A DNA stretch of 64,000 nucleotides from Clostridia bacterium (GTDB taxonomy: Bacteria > Bacillota > Clostridia > UMGS1810): positions 1 through 64,000 of the forward strand of contig JAFUPN010000041.1 of assembly GCA_017481205.1 (NCBI GenBank), written 5' to 3'. The notes under the pieces are model-generated. The model had not been told where the DNA came from. It saw nothing but the letters and a program-made list of their open reading frames with translations, and made no database searches. A program made the translations under genes and the position numbers. This document shows, piece after piece, positions 36,228 to 44,889 of the stretch; position 1 is the first letter of the stretch; each line of letters starts with the position of its first letter.

Positions 36228-39200
36228 CTATTTAAAAGTTGGTGCGCCATTAGGATAGTTAATTGGTGGACCAAATTGTGGATTTCCATTTGCATCCCAA
36301 GTTATATCATGATCATGCGGATTAGTATGTTTTGAAGGATTTCCATGATCCGAATAATGTCTTTCTTTCACAGCTCTTCCATCTGAACCAATTTTTGTTT
36401 TAGATTTTCTTTCTTCTTTTATTTCTCCTGGTTCACCCGTAAGTCTTGAATCTTTATCTTTCGAGTCGTCTTTTGATTTTTCGTTACTACCACTCGTAGC
36501 AGCTTCATAGATGGCGACGCCTCCTGCTATTGCCGAGCCAACAATACCGATTACAAGGCCTGCTACATCTCCATAAGGGAACGGGCCATCTAAAGATGCT
36601 GCACCGGCACCCAATCCCCAAGCTCCGCTCAAAATTCCTTCAGCACCTTCACCGGTATAATCCACATACATAACAGGATTTTGATTACCGTAAATATACC
36701 AGTTGTATCCGTCTTCCGCAGTATCCTGTTGAGTGAACCGTCCTGTCGTTGGATCATAGTATCTTGCTCTTAAGTAATAGAGTCCTGTTGTTTCATCATA
36801 GGTTTGTCCGAAGTATGTGAAATGATTTTCGATTGTTTCTTCTTTCTTCAGGAAGTTACCCCATACATCATAATCGTACGTATTTTTGATTGTGCCTGAT
36901 GTATCTACAATTTGAACAACATCACCATGTCCATTGTATAGATAATAATAACTCTTGTTCGTTGTTTTATCTATCTTTGCAAGAACCCTATCTAATCCCC
37001 AAATGTAATGTGTAATCGGGAACATTACATTCATTGTTGAGCCATCTGCCATTGACAATGTAGCCGCCGCAGTAACAGCCTGTAGTCTTCCTTCAGGATC
37101 ATAAACATAATATTCAGGATAGCTTGAGTTTTCTTTCTTGAAATATCTGTATCCGTTTGAAGAATACTCAAGATATGTTATGTCGCTACCTACTTGGGAA
37201 CGGTCAAGCATATCTTCTGCATTGTATATAAATATAGCACTTTCTTCAGAAAGGAAGTCGATTTGTTCAAAATTCGCTTTTCTGTTCCCTCTTGCATCAT
37301 ATTCGTAATAGGAATCTGCACCTTTTGTTCCGGCAACGGATGCAATACGATTAAGCTTGTCGTATGTATATGTAACACTATTTTGAGTTGTACCTACCGT
37401 TTCTGTTGTCGTAAGGATATTGCCGTTGCTGTCATAAGTGTATGTATAGCCTGACAATATTTCTGTACCTTTGTAGTTTGTAAGGCTCGTCAATCTTGAA
37501 AGTCCGTCATACACATACTCTGATTTTAGTATAGAACCGTCTGTAAGTGCAGGATATGTTACGGATTTGAGCTTACCGTCATCATAATACTCATATGAAA
37601 CATTAACACTGTCAGCAGTATTTCTTGTATCTTCGCCATCAATCTGAACCTTAGAAAGACGGTTCTTGTTGTATTCATAATGAGTAGTTGCACCCCAAAT
37701 TGTTTCATTTACATTATCAACAATACCATGCAACGCTGAAACTATATTACCTGTAGAATCATACTGATAATACACATAAGGATTGAAGTCTACATCATCC
37801 ATTCCGGTATCTATAGCATAAGTGCCATATTGCTCAGTAAGATTTCCGGTAGGCGAATAGCTGTATTGTGTGATTTCGTTCATATATGCTGCATAACTGC
37901 TTGTAGCTTCATCATAGGTTCCTCTGACATCATATACAGTATTTGCACCATATGGGTTCTTGAATGCATAGTTTCTGGCTATAATAGAATCTTCCGGATT
38001 TGCACTGCTTGTTAAATCCAATGTGCCAAGCTCATTATATCCAAAGCTATTTTGTTTAAGAGCTTTATCCTGTGATACTTGGAGTCTTCCCATATTGTCA
38101 TATACATACAGATTGCTGTTTCCTGCATTATCTGTATCAGAAACAATTTTGCCATCACCGTCATAACTTCTTTGATAAAGGATACTTTCTGTTCCATCAC
38201 TATCAGTAATGGTTTGCTTCTTTATATTTCCCAATGAATCATAAGTGTTTCGGATTATTTCATTGTTAGCATTCTTTGATGATGTAACTCTATTGAGCTT
38301 ATCATATGTGTTAGTCTGAGTGTATCCATCTTCATTCAAAGTGTTATTTGCATCAATAATGCCTATAACATTTCCAACAAAGTCGTAGTTATAACTAACC
38401 TCAACGCTTGTATTCGGATAATCAGAATACCCCTTTTCCTTCGTAGTTCTGCCAAGTCGGTCATAAGTAAACTCCACAACATTTTGCTTTAATGATGTGT
38501 CGGATGCCGGAACAAAATATGACAGTGCTTTAAATCCTACTCCATCACCACTTATATTATATTCCGTAATATGATTGTTGTCAAACTGATCCGTCACCTT
38601 AACTTCTCTTCCTGCACCATCGTAATAGGTAACAGTCATATTTCCTTTAGAGTCTTCTTCTTTTACAAAATTTATAGAGGTACTATAATAATACTTTGTT
38701 GTATTTATTGCAGCACTGCCTTCAACCGTATCTAAAACATCACTTTTTATAAGCTCTCCGGTTCCAAGATAGTAATTCTGTTTAAATGCGTAGAATGTTC
38801 TTGTTAACGCAGTTAAATCAAGAGCCGAAGGATTAGAAGCGTCTACATCGCTTACGTCGTAATAAGAGATAGTATCCGTTATTCTCTGAGCAATCAAATC
38901 CTCATCCGAATATGTTACGCCACTATACTTATAACGCACCGACTCATATGTTATATCTTCAATCGGAAGTATAGCTATATCCTTTGTTCCATATGTGCTA
39001 TATGTTGAATATTCGGGATAAATTATTCTGGTCGGCCTTCCCAATGCATCATATTCATAATACGTAGTGTTTCCGTCATTGTCTGTCATTGTCTTAACAA
39101 CACAATAGAGCAAATCATAAGTATAATCGGTGCCGTTTGAATATGTCTTTTTCAACATTATAGGCATTTTCAAGAGATAATCTTCAACTATTGTAGTAAC

Positions 39201-39461
39201 AACAAGCGAGTTTCCGACAAGGTTATTGTATGTTGCTACTTCTTCATATTCAAGTACCGCATCATCTTTCTTATAAAACCTTCTTCTGAAGGTAGCATTT
39301 TCTCTTTCTTCAGTCACACGACACACATAGTCATCAGCCTCAATGTTTTCAGGAGAATTATAGTAAGGATATCCGGTATAATCACGACTGTAATTATATT
39401 CTACTCTATTATGGGTATATCCATCAATAATACTGTCATCATCTTCATCTAAAACAAGCAT
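36228..39461 (-). CDS. Rhs protein, C-terminal part (YD repeats, core, toxin tip)
   Basis: 1077 codons from the first ATG, but coding evidently continues upstream (SEAYRIDERGDD precedes the Met in this frame) and joins the 39479-41284 frame if one A is restored at 39497-39499. YD/RHS repeats run from about 100 to 880 (YTYDKLNRIASVAGTKG, YEYNKNRLSKVQIDGE). The conserved Rhs core YLRARYYDPTTGRFTQQD is near residue 896, then a Gly/Ala-rich hydrophobic stretch about 945-985, a charged linker, and a variable tip of about 66 aa with His/Asp-rich HYSDHGNPSKHTNPHDHD and PPINYPNG. The tip is the candidate toxin; a metal-dependent nuclease is possible, but no family is recognised. Confidence 0.85.
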   Translation of the reverse strand: MLVLDEDDDSIIDGYTHNRVEYNYSRDYTGYPYYNSPENIEADDYVCRVTEERENATFRRRFYKKDDAVLEYEEVATYNNLVGNSLVVTTIVEDYLLKMPIMLKKTYSNGTDYTYDLLYCVVKTMTDNDGNTTYYEYDALGRPTRIIYPEYSTYSTYGTKDIAILPIEDITYESVRYKYSGVTYSDEDLIAQRITDTISYYDVSDVDASNPSALDLTALTRTFYAFKQNYYLGTGELIKSDVLDTVEGSAAINTTKYYYSTSINFVKEEDSKGNMTVTYYDGAGREVKVTDQFDNNHITEYNISGDGVGFKALSYFVPASDTSLKQNVVEFTYDRLGRTTKEKGYSDYPNTSVEVSYNYDFVGNVIGIIDANNTLNEDGYTQTNTYDKLNRVTSSKNANNEIIRNTYDSLGNIKKQTITDSDGTESILYQRSYDGDGKIVSDTDNAGNSNLYVYDNMGRLQVSQDKALKQNSFGYNELGTLDLTSSANPEDSIIARNYAFKNPYGANTVYDVRGTYDEATSSYAAYMNEITQYSYSPTGNLTEQYGTYAIDTGMDDVDFNPYVYYQYDSTGNIVSALHGIVDNVNETIWGATTHYEYNKNRLSKVQIDGEDTRNTADSVNVSYEYYDDGKLKSVTYPALTDGSILKSEYVYDGLSRLTSLTNYKGTEILSGYTYTYDSNGNILTTTETVGTTQNSVTYTYDKLNRIASVAGTKGADSYYEYDARGNRKANFEQIDFLSEESAIFIYNAEDMLDRSQVGSDITYLEYSSNGYRYFKKENSSYPEYYVYDPEGRLQAVTAAATLSMADGSTMNVMFPITHYIWGLDRVLAKIDKTTNKSYYYLYNGHGDVVQIVDTSGTIKNTYDYDVWGNFLKKEETIENHFTYFGQTYDETTGLYYLRARYYDPTTGRFTQQDTAEDGYNWYIYGNQNPVMYVDYTGEGAEGILSGAWGLGAGAASLDGPFPYGDVAGLVIGIVGSAIAGGVAIYEAATSGSNEKSKDDSKDKDSRLTGEPGEIKEERKSKTKIGSDGRAVKERHYSDHGNPSKHTNPHDHDITWDANGNPQFGPPINYPNGAPTFK

Positions 39462-39478
39462 ATCATCGCCACGCTCAT

Positions 39479-41284
39479 CTATTCTGTATGCCTCACTTTA
39501 CCACTATGACCTAAATTTCTTTCACACAAATCATAATAATAGTAAGTATTTGAATGCGGTCGCACAATGTTTCCCAACAAATATGTAAGAGTATTCGTGT
39601 ACCCACTTGTATTGACTACATAATCAGACTCAAAGGACTTATCCGCAAATGTAAATTCAAGCGGCTGCGCATAGCTTCTCTCGCCGCTTATCATTGCAGG
39701 ATAATAAGTCGTTATTTCTCCGTTGGGATATTCGACTGATTCAAGAAATGGTTCTGTCGAAAAGTATTCGTCCTGATAGGTGACATCAATCATTTTTTTC
39801 GTATATATAAGTTCAATAGTCGATTCATCTTCAAGCGGTGATGTGACCTCTATTTTCACATAATCATAATCACCATCAGTTGTATATCTGAAATCAATAA
39901 ATCGTCCAACCGAGTCAGTTATACTGCTAATTACCGGCCATTGTTCAGCACCATAAAAGTCTTTATCCGTATAACTAAACTCTATTTTGTTTCCGTGAAC
40001 ATCTATAATACTCCGTATTTCTCCATGCGGACCGAAGTAGTATTCTGTACAATCGGTGTCTTCCACCATGTAGTCAACCCTTGCTGTGCTACATACATCT
40101 GTATCATAATACCCCAAAATATCAAATGTAATGTCCTGACCGACATAGTTTGTAAAGTAACAGCCATTCAGGTCATCATACTCCACTTCCATAACATTGC
40201 CTTTACCGTCATGATAATAAATAGCTTTCGGGAATTCAAACTCATTATAATCATTGTAATTATCCTTTATAGTCTGAACTGATGGGAATGACCACGACCA
40301 ACCTGCACCAAGGTTATTTCGGATAATCTGATAACTGGATGATGTTATTTCAGAAGTAATATAATAATCAAATGTTATAGTATCACCATCTGTGCTTAAA
40401 TCCCACCAAGCATTGTATATAAAGAGTCCATTGCAGGTATCTCTTGTTTCAATTTCATCAATTTTAGCCTCTGCGTCATATTGATCGGAATAGGCATAAT
40501 AGTATGTGCTGGTCTGATATGTTTCCGTATTATAAATTTCTTCAGTAACAACATACCAATTATCCGGCAAAACGTATGTTTTGGATTCTGTACTGATACC
40601 GGCTGTCTTCGTATACAATTCGGACTGTGCAAGACTATAGTAACGGGATAATTTCAAATCATGCCCATCCACACCGGGTAACACTAAGTCTGTTTCTGTT
40701 ACAATCAGATTGCCCGTCATCGGATCAATATATTCATCACCGATATTATCCCCAATATAATTTGTTCTTCCGGTCTGATTCTGCAACGCAAACGAATCTT
40801 TGCTATTAATATTTGTAATTCGATATGAAGCATCAAGAGGAGATGATGAAGCAGTCCTAACTGAAGCATTTACATCTGCTGTATTCCCGGTTGAGTTTTT
40901 CTGTTCATTCACCCTTTGAATACGGCTTGCCCGAAGCGACTCTATCTCAGCTAAATCTTCCGTGTCAATCTCATTTTCGCTTGTCCAATTTTCTTCCAAC
41001 ACCATCCTGTTATTCGGAATAACAAGCGTGTTATCCGCCGGCATCTGAATTGTTGGTTTTTCAGTATATACTCCACTCTTGTCAACATCAATTGTAGTGT
41101 ACCTTGAGACACCTGACATTATCGGCAATACATCATCTTCTGTAACTTCTATCAGAGGTCGTCCCTCCGGGAGTTCAATGTCATATTTTGCCGGAACATT
41201 TTCAGATAAATTTATGTTTATATTTTCGTTTTCGAATGCTAACGTAGTAATCGAACTGCAAAGCATTGATATAGTCAAAATCAA
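39479..41284 (-). CDS. Rhs protein, N-terminal part (frameshifted signal peptide)
   Basis: The frame opens only at a TTG (41284), inside a signal peptide. The natural start is the ATG at 41311-41313 with GAGGTG 6 nt upstream; adding one A to the run of six after it would read MKKICKRFLSLILTISML, a normal signal peptide. After it come a DUF6531-like segment (YIDPMTGNLIVTETDLVLPG; RYYSLAQSELYTK) and early RHS repeats (GWSWSFPSVQTI; PHGEIRSIIDVHGNKIEF). The frame ends at a TAG 16-18 nt after a second A-tract fault. With both bases restored the protein would be 1695 aa, typical of wall-associated Rhs proteins. The gene is AT-rich compared with its surroundings, a sign of transfer. Confidence 0.8.
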   Translation of the reverse strand: MILTISMLCSSITTLAFENENININLSENVPAKYDIELPEGRPLIEVTEDDVLPIMSGVSRYTTIDVDKSGVYTEKPTIQMPADNTLVIPNNRMVLEENWTSENEIDTEDLAEIESLRASRIQRVNEQKNSTGNTADVNASVRTASSSPLDASYRITNINSKDSFALQNQTGRTNYIGDNIGDEYIDPMTGNLIVTETDLVLPGVDGHDLKLSRYYSLAQSELYTKTAGISTESKTYVLPDNWYVVTEEIYNTETYQTSTYYYAYSDQYDAEAKIDEIETRDTCNGLFIYNAWWDLSTDGDTITFDYYITSEITSSSYQIIRNNLGAGWSWSFPSVQTIKDNYNDYNEFEFPKAIYYHDGKGNVMEVEYDDLNGCYFTNYVGQDITFDILGYYDTDVCSTARVDYMVEDTDCTEYYFGPHGEIRSIIDVHGNKIEFSYTDKDFYGAEQWPVISSITDSVGRFIDFRYTTDGDYDYVKIEVTSPLEDESTIELIYTKKMIDVTYQDEYFSTEPFLESVEYPNGEITTYYPAMISGERSYAQPLEFTFADKSFESDYVVNTSGYTNTLTYLLGNIVRPHSNTYYYYDLCERNLGHSGKVRHTE

Positions 41285-41323
41285 AGAAAGAAACCTCTTA
41301 CATATTTTTTCATAACAGACACC

Positions 41324-41902
41324 TCACTCTCTTGAAGTCTTGGATATCAAATTACCCATATTGTCATAAGTAAAGAATACCGATTTTCCATTCGCCTTAT
41401 CAATCTGTAATAATCTGTTCTCTGCATTATAGTAATATGCATTTATACCGCTGTTCTGAGCAAAATCAATTGATGCTCGAATTGGCATAGAATTTGTAAG
41501 TGTGTTCCAAATCATAAGTTTTCCTGAAAATTCTGTTTCCGCATCAAATTGATATACGATTTCCATGCTGTTTGTTTGTCCTGCGGCAACGGCAATTTTA
41601 AAAGTTCTTATGTTATATAACCTTCCCTCGTTTGTATAGGTAGCAAGAATGGCTGTTATACTATCATCCTTTGCAGATGAATTTGAAACACCCAGAGTGC
41701 ATGACATATTGGCATTATCAATAATTCTCATTCCATTTTCTCCAACAGTAATTCCATTCAATTTTATATTTGATGTTACTGCCAAAGCCGACGATACTGT
41801 CATTAAATTCTCATTTTGATTAACATCTACTTCAGCGAGAACAATCAGGCATACTAATAAAAAAATCAAACTAAACATTCCAATTTTTCTTACTGTATTC
41901 AT
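41324..41902 (-). CDS. Small secreted companion of Rhs with one YD repeat
   Basis: 192 aa. Signal peptide MNTVRKIGMFSLIFLLVCLI, then a beta-sandwich of the kind found at the C-termini of neighbouring exoproteins (ITAILATYTNEGRLYNI ... SGKLMIWNTLTNSMPI), then a single RHS/YD repeat (YYYNAENRLLQIDKANG, FFTYDNMGNLISKTSRE) at the very end. GGAGG lies 8 nt before the ATG at 41902. Its TGA lies 10 nt before the restored Rhs start and overlaps that gene's ribosome-binding site. A one-repeat protein cannot form a full Rhs cocoon; it may be a duplicated N-terminal or tail fragment, or a partner of the Rhs shell. Inference only. Confidence 0.75.
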   Translation of the reverse strand: MNTVRKIGMFSLIFLLVCLIVLAEVDVNQNENLMTVSSALAVTSNIKLNGITVGENGMRIIDNANMSCTLGVSNSSAKDDSITAILATYTNEGRLYNIRTFKIAVAAGQTNSMEIVYQFDAETEFSGKLMIWNTLTNSMPIRASIDFAQNSGINAYYYNAENRLLQIDKANGKSVFFTYDNMGNLISKTSRE

Positions 41903-41940
41903 AATTATAACCTCCTGTAAATTATTGACAATAATAAAAG

Positions 41941-41987
41941 GGCAAAGAAAAGTAATGCAATCTAATTGCAAAATACCATTCTTTGCC
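41941..41987 (-). promoter_or_regulatory. Leader hairpin of the Rhs operon
   Basis: Outer arms GGCAAAGAA (41941-41949) and TTCTTTGCC (41979-41987), inner arms TGCAAT (41956-41961) and ATTGCA (41965-41970). It overlaps the second half of a 15-codon leader frame and ends 38 nt before the first structural gene. Confidence 0.65.
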
Positions 41988-42009
41988 ACAAATAAACCGG
42001 TTCCTTCAT
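41962..42009 (-). CDS. Putative 15-aa leader peptide
   Basis: ATG at 42009 has AGGAGG 7 nt upstream, as good as any gene in the window. It encodes MKEPVYLWQRMVFCN and stops (TAG) in the loop of the hairpin 41941-41987. A promoter lies about 70 nt upstream. Translation through the hairpin could control its folding, as in attenuator leaders, but no run of regulatory codons is evident. Chance cannot be excluded for so short a frame. Confidence 0.45.
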   Translation of the reverse strand: MKEPVYLWQRMVFCN

Positions 42010-42076
42010 AACGATGCCTCCTATTCACCTGTAACTTCCTATACTTCCTACCACCTTTTCTATAAATCTCAGTTAT

Positions 42077-42105
42077 ATTTTAACATAAATTAACCATTTT
42101 GACAA
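42077..42105 (-). promoter_or_regulatory. Promoter of the Rhs operon
   Basis: On the minus strand TTGTCA (42100-42105), 17-nt spacer, TAAAAT (42077-42082). Confidence 0.6.
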
Positions 42106-42228
42106 CTGTTTTAAAAAATAACATATGGATGTCTCATAAAACAACATACAATTCAACCATACAGGGTGATTTTTGCCCCTGCATGAAACAGTCATTATCC
42201 AAAAAAACAGTCAATATTCCAAATTTCC

Positions 42229-42257
42229 TTGACAAAAAATTTTTTAATATATATAAT
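42229..42257 (+). promoter_or_regulatory. Promoter of the AraC-type regulator gene
   Basis: TTGACA (42229-42234), 17-nt spacer, TATAAT (42252-42257): perfect consensus, 35 nt before the ATG. Confidence 0.85.
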
Positions 42258-42291
42258 TTATTACAGACTTTCACAGAATAGGAGAAAACAC

Positions 42292-44595
42292 ATGTGGCTG
42301 AAATACTTTAACCGGCGCAATCCCACAAGCAGAAAAAGCAGCTTCTTTTTGCTCTATGTATGGCTGCTGTCATATCTTGTAATCTGCCTTGTTATGTCAA
42401 TGACAAGTACATTTTTGTATTCATCCCTGGTAAAAACAACCGAAGAGCAGGTTGAGCAAACCCACATGAGTAATCTGGACAAGGTAGTGACTCAGGTTGA
42501 CAACGACCTGAGCTATGCAAACAAGGTGTACTCAATGCTCAGTAAAAATGATAAGGTAAACAAGCTCATATACGATGAGCTGCCGACTGTACTTGAGGAC
42601 AAATATTCAATAGAGCTTGCCAAAGATATAAGCCAGCTGCTGTCTACAATGGATTTTACCGATGTGTACATATATTTTCAAAACCGCAATATTGTGATTT
42701 CGAGCCAACAGAGAAACAGTCCGGAGGAGTTTTTTTCAAGCTTCTACGGCAACACAAGCGTCACCTATCAGACCTGGCAGATGAATATGAAATCGGCAAA
42801 TATGGGCAACTACCTGTCTGTACAGGACGAGGACGGATGGCACATTGATATGATGTATCAGCTGCCCATATTTATAGAAAACACCTATGTACATGCCACC
42901 ATGGTACTGAGAATAAGCGACACCAAGCTTAAAAATATAACCGGAAGCGACAGAGCAAGCCTTGCAATAATAGACAGCAACGACCGTCTGCTTATGGCAA
43001 GCTCTTACGATTTCCCGAAAATCGGCACCTATTACAGCTACAGTGACGACATAATCCTTCAGGAAGAGGACTATGTAACCATGTGCCGTACCTCTTCATA
43101 CAACACATGGAAATACCTTTATACAACAAACAACTCCAAGTTTTACAAAAAAATTGAGCATACAAAGCATATAAACATCGCCTTTATACTCCTGTCACTG
43201 TTGCTATGCTGCGGTCTGGGTATATATTTTTCAATAAAAAACTACCATCCCCTCAACGAGCTTATAAAAATATATAAGCGCCAGGCAGGACTCAAAGAGG
43301 ATGCTCCCCATAACTACAAAATCGTGAAGGAAGCTCTGTCAGACTATGTAAACAGCAAGCGAAATCTTAACAGCATTGAGCAAAACAAACATCAGCCTAT
43401 TGTAACGGCATATCTGACCGGACTGCTAAAGGGCACAAATCCCAAAACAACGGTGAACCTCCCCTTTCCTACAGAACTGTTTTCGGTGGTTCTCTTCCGC
43501 CCATACAACACAGAAAAGCTCTTCGGCTCAGACAATAATATGGATATTAAGGAAACAGAAAACACAACCTTCTTTATTATTCAGAATGTTATGGAGGAGC
43601 TGTTTAACAAATCCGATTACTGTAAAATCATACAGATTGACGATTGTATAGCAGGTATATACTGCTACAGAGACGAGCATAGCTCCGGTATATACAAAAA
43701 CGGAATACACAGTGCGGTAACCTACGGCTTATCCTTTATCAAAACCAACTTCCAATTCGGATTTGATGTAGGCATATCCTCTGTCCGCAACGGTATGGAA
43801 AAGCTGAGCTTTGCATACAACGAGGCACGCCTTGCTCTGGGCAGCTGCTCTGCAGCAGATAGCGGAATAGTATTTTATGATGAAATATACAGGGAGAGTC
43901 TTGCGGCAGAAAAAAGCTTTTTTAAATCCTTTACCTCCCGTAAGGACGCACTCATTGTCAATATAGAAAACGGTGACAGCGAAGGAGCCAGAGAAATACT
44001 TGATACAATATTCAGTCAGTGTGTAGCTTCTCTTAATATAGAAAAAACAAAAATAATCCTGCTGCACTTGGAAAGCGCCGTTCTGTCGGCATTGAATATT
44101 GCCGAGGATGAATTCAGAGAAGAGATTGACGGAGACATTATGCACTCCATGAGCATGGACAACATATCAGACATATTTGATTCTCTGACAAAGATTACAC
44201 AGAAGGTATGCGATGCAAGAAAAGAGGCGGGAGCTACCGTCAGCGATAATACCGAGGTGTCCGCAAATGCAGAAACATATCTGCCCAAAATCATTGACTA
44301 TATCCGCACAAACTATACCGACAGCAACCTTAACGTAACTGCGGTAAGCGAATATTTCAATATGTCATCCTACTATATATCAAAGGTATTTAAAAATACA
44401 ACCGGCGAATCTATTATCGAATACATAGCTAAGCTCAGAATGGAAAAAGCAAAGCGACTGCTGGAATCCACTGATTTATCCATAACAGATGTGTATCTGC
44501 AAAGCGGCTTTGCCAGTGAAAAAACCTTTAGCCGAACCTTCAACAAATATGAGGCAATTACGCCGGGTAAATACAGAAGAAATCATAAAATGTAA
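42292..44595 (+). CDS. Membrane-bound AraC-family regulator
   Basis: 767 aa. Transmembrane helix about 17-42, an extracytoplasmic sensor region of Cache type about 43-285, a second helix (IAFILLSLLLCCGLGIYFSI) about 290-312, a cytoplasmic linker with partial GGDEF-like similarity, and a C-terminal AraC/XylS double helix-turn-helix in the last 105 aa (LNVTAVSEYFNMSSYYISKVFKNTTGES ... in two parts; second helix SITDVYLQSGFASEKTFSRTF). Such membrane AraC proteins of Bacillota usually control adjacent sugar-transport or glycan-degradation genes. AGGAG lies 7 nt before the ATG; the frame upstream of it is the promoter. Its targets could be the exoprotein block or GH130; that is inference. Confidence 0.88.
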   Translation: MWLKYFNRRNPTSRKSSFFLLYVWLLSYLVICLVMSMTSTFLYSSLVKTTEEQVEQTHMSNLDKVVTQVDNDLSYANKVYSMLSKNDKVNKLIYDELPTVLEDKYSIELAKDISQLLSTMDFTDVYIYFQNRNIVISSQQRNSPEEFFSSFYGNTSVTYQTWQMNMKSANMGNYLSVQDEDGWHIDMMYQLPIFIENTYVHATMVLRISDTKLKNITGSDRASLAIIDSNDRLLMASSYDFPKIGTYYSYSDDIILQEEDYVTMCRTSSYNTWKYLYTTNNSKFYKKIEHTKHINIAFILLSLLLCCGLGIYFSIKNYHPLNELIKIYKRQAGLKEDAPHNYKIVKEALSDYVNSKRNLNSIEQNKHQPIVTAYLTGLLKGTNPKTTVNLPFPTELFSVVLFRPYNTEKLFGSDNNMDIKETENTTFFIIQNVMEELFNKSDYCKIIQIDDCIAGIYCYRDEHSSGIYKNGIHSAVTYGLSFIKTNFQFGFDVGISSVRNGMEKLSFAYNEARLALGSCSAADSGIVFYDEIYRESLAAEKSFFKSFTSRKDALIVNIENGDSEGAREILDTIFSQCVASLNIEKTKIILLHLESAVLSALNIAEDEFREEIDGDIMHSMSMDNISDIFDSLTKITQKVCDARKEAGATVSDNTEVSANAETYLPKIIDYIRTNYTDSNLNVTAVSEYFNMSSYYISKVFKNTTGESIIEYIAKLRMEKAKRLLESTDLSITDVYLQSGFASEKTFSRTFNKYEAITPGKYRRNHKM

Positions 44596-44693
44596 TATAA
44601 AAAGGGAAAGTAAAATAAAGCGCAGAGCGCTTATAGGCATGTATACTGATTTGTTATAACACAAATTGACTAACAAACCAATAAAATTATGTG

Positions 44694-44728
44694 GAAATCT
44701 GCATTTTTTTGCAGATTTCTCATTTTTT
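44694..44728 (+). terminator. Terminator of the AraC-type regulator gene
   Basis: Stem GAAATCTGCA / TGCAGATTTC with a T6 loop, followed by TCATTTTTT on the plus strand, about 100 nt after the stop. Confidence 0.75.
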
Positions 44729-44739
44729 AAGCCTATAAG

Positions 44740-44828
44740 CTATAAGCAAACTTCACCTCTCGACGTACCAACGTACGCCTTCGGGTACCCTCAAATGAGG
44801 CTATTGCCTCATTTGAGTTCAGTTTGCT
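44740..44828. repeat. Nested hairpin element between convergent genes
   Basis: Outer arms AGCAAACT and AGTTTGCT (44740-44747 / 44821-44828) enclose a perfect 12-bp hairpin CTCAAATGAGGC-TATT-GCCTCATTTGAG (44790-44817) and an ACGTACC..ACGTACG repeat. The word AACTTCAC, inverse of GTGAAGTT, occurs at 44743, linking it to the mosaic at 31400. Confidence 0.6.
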
Positions 44829-44889
44829 CATTCTGCATCTTTTTTTACATCCCCTGGTCTTTTTTATATTCCCAAGTAACTTTTACAAA

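Noticed and set aside
39479-41284. TTG at 41284 as the true Rhs start
   Set aside because: It lies within the hydrophobic core of the signal peptide with no site; the ATG at 41313 has GAGGTG and gives a full signal peptide after one added A.
42229-42291. 21 extra codons at the start of the AraC-type protein
   Set aside because: They consist of the -35 and -10 boxes; AGGAG supports the ATG at 42292.
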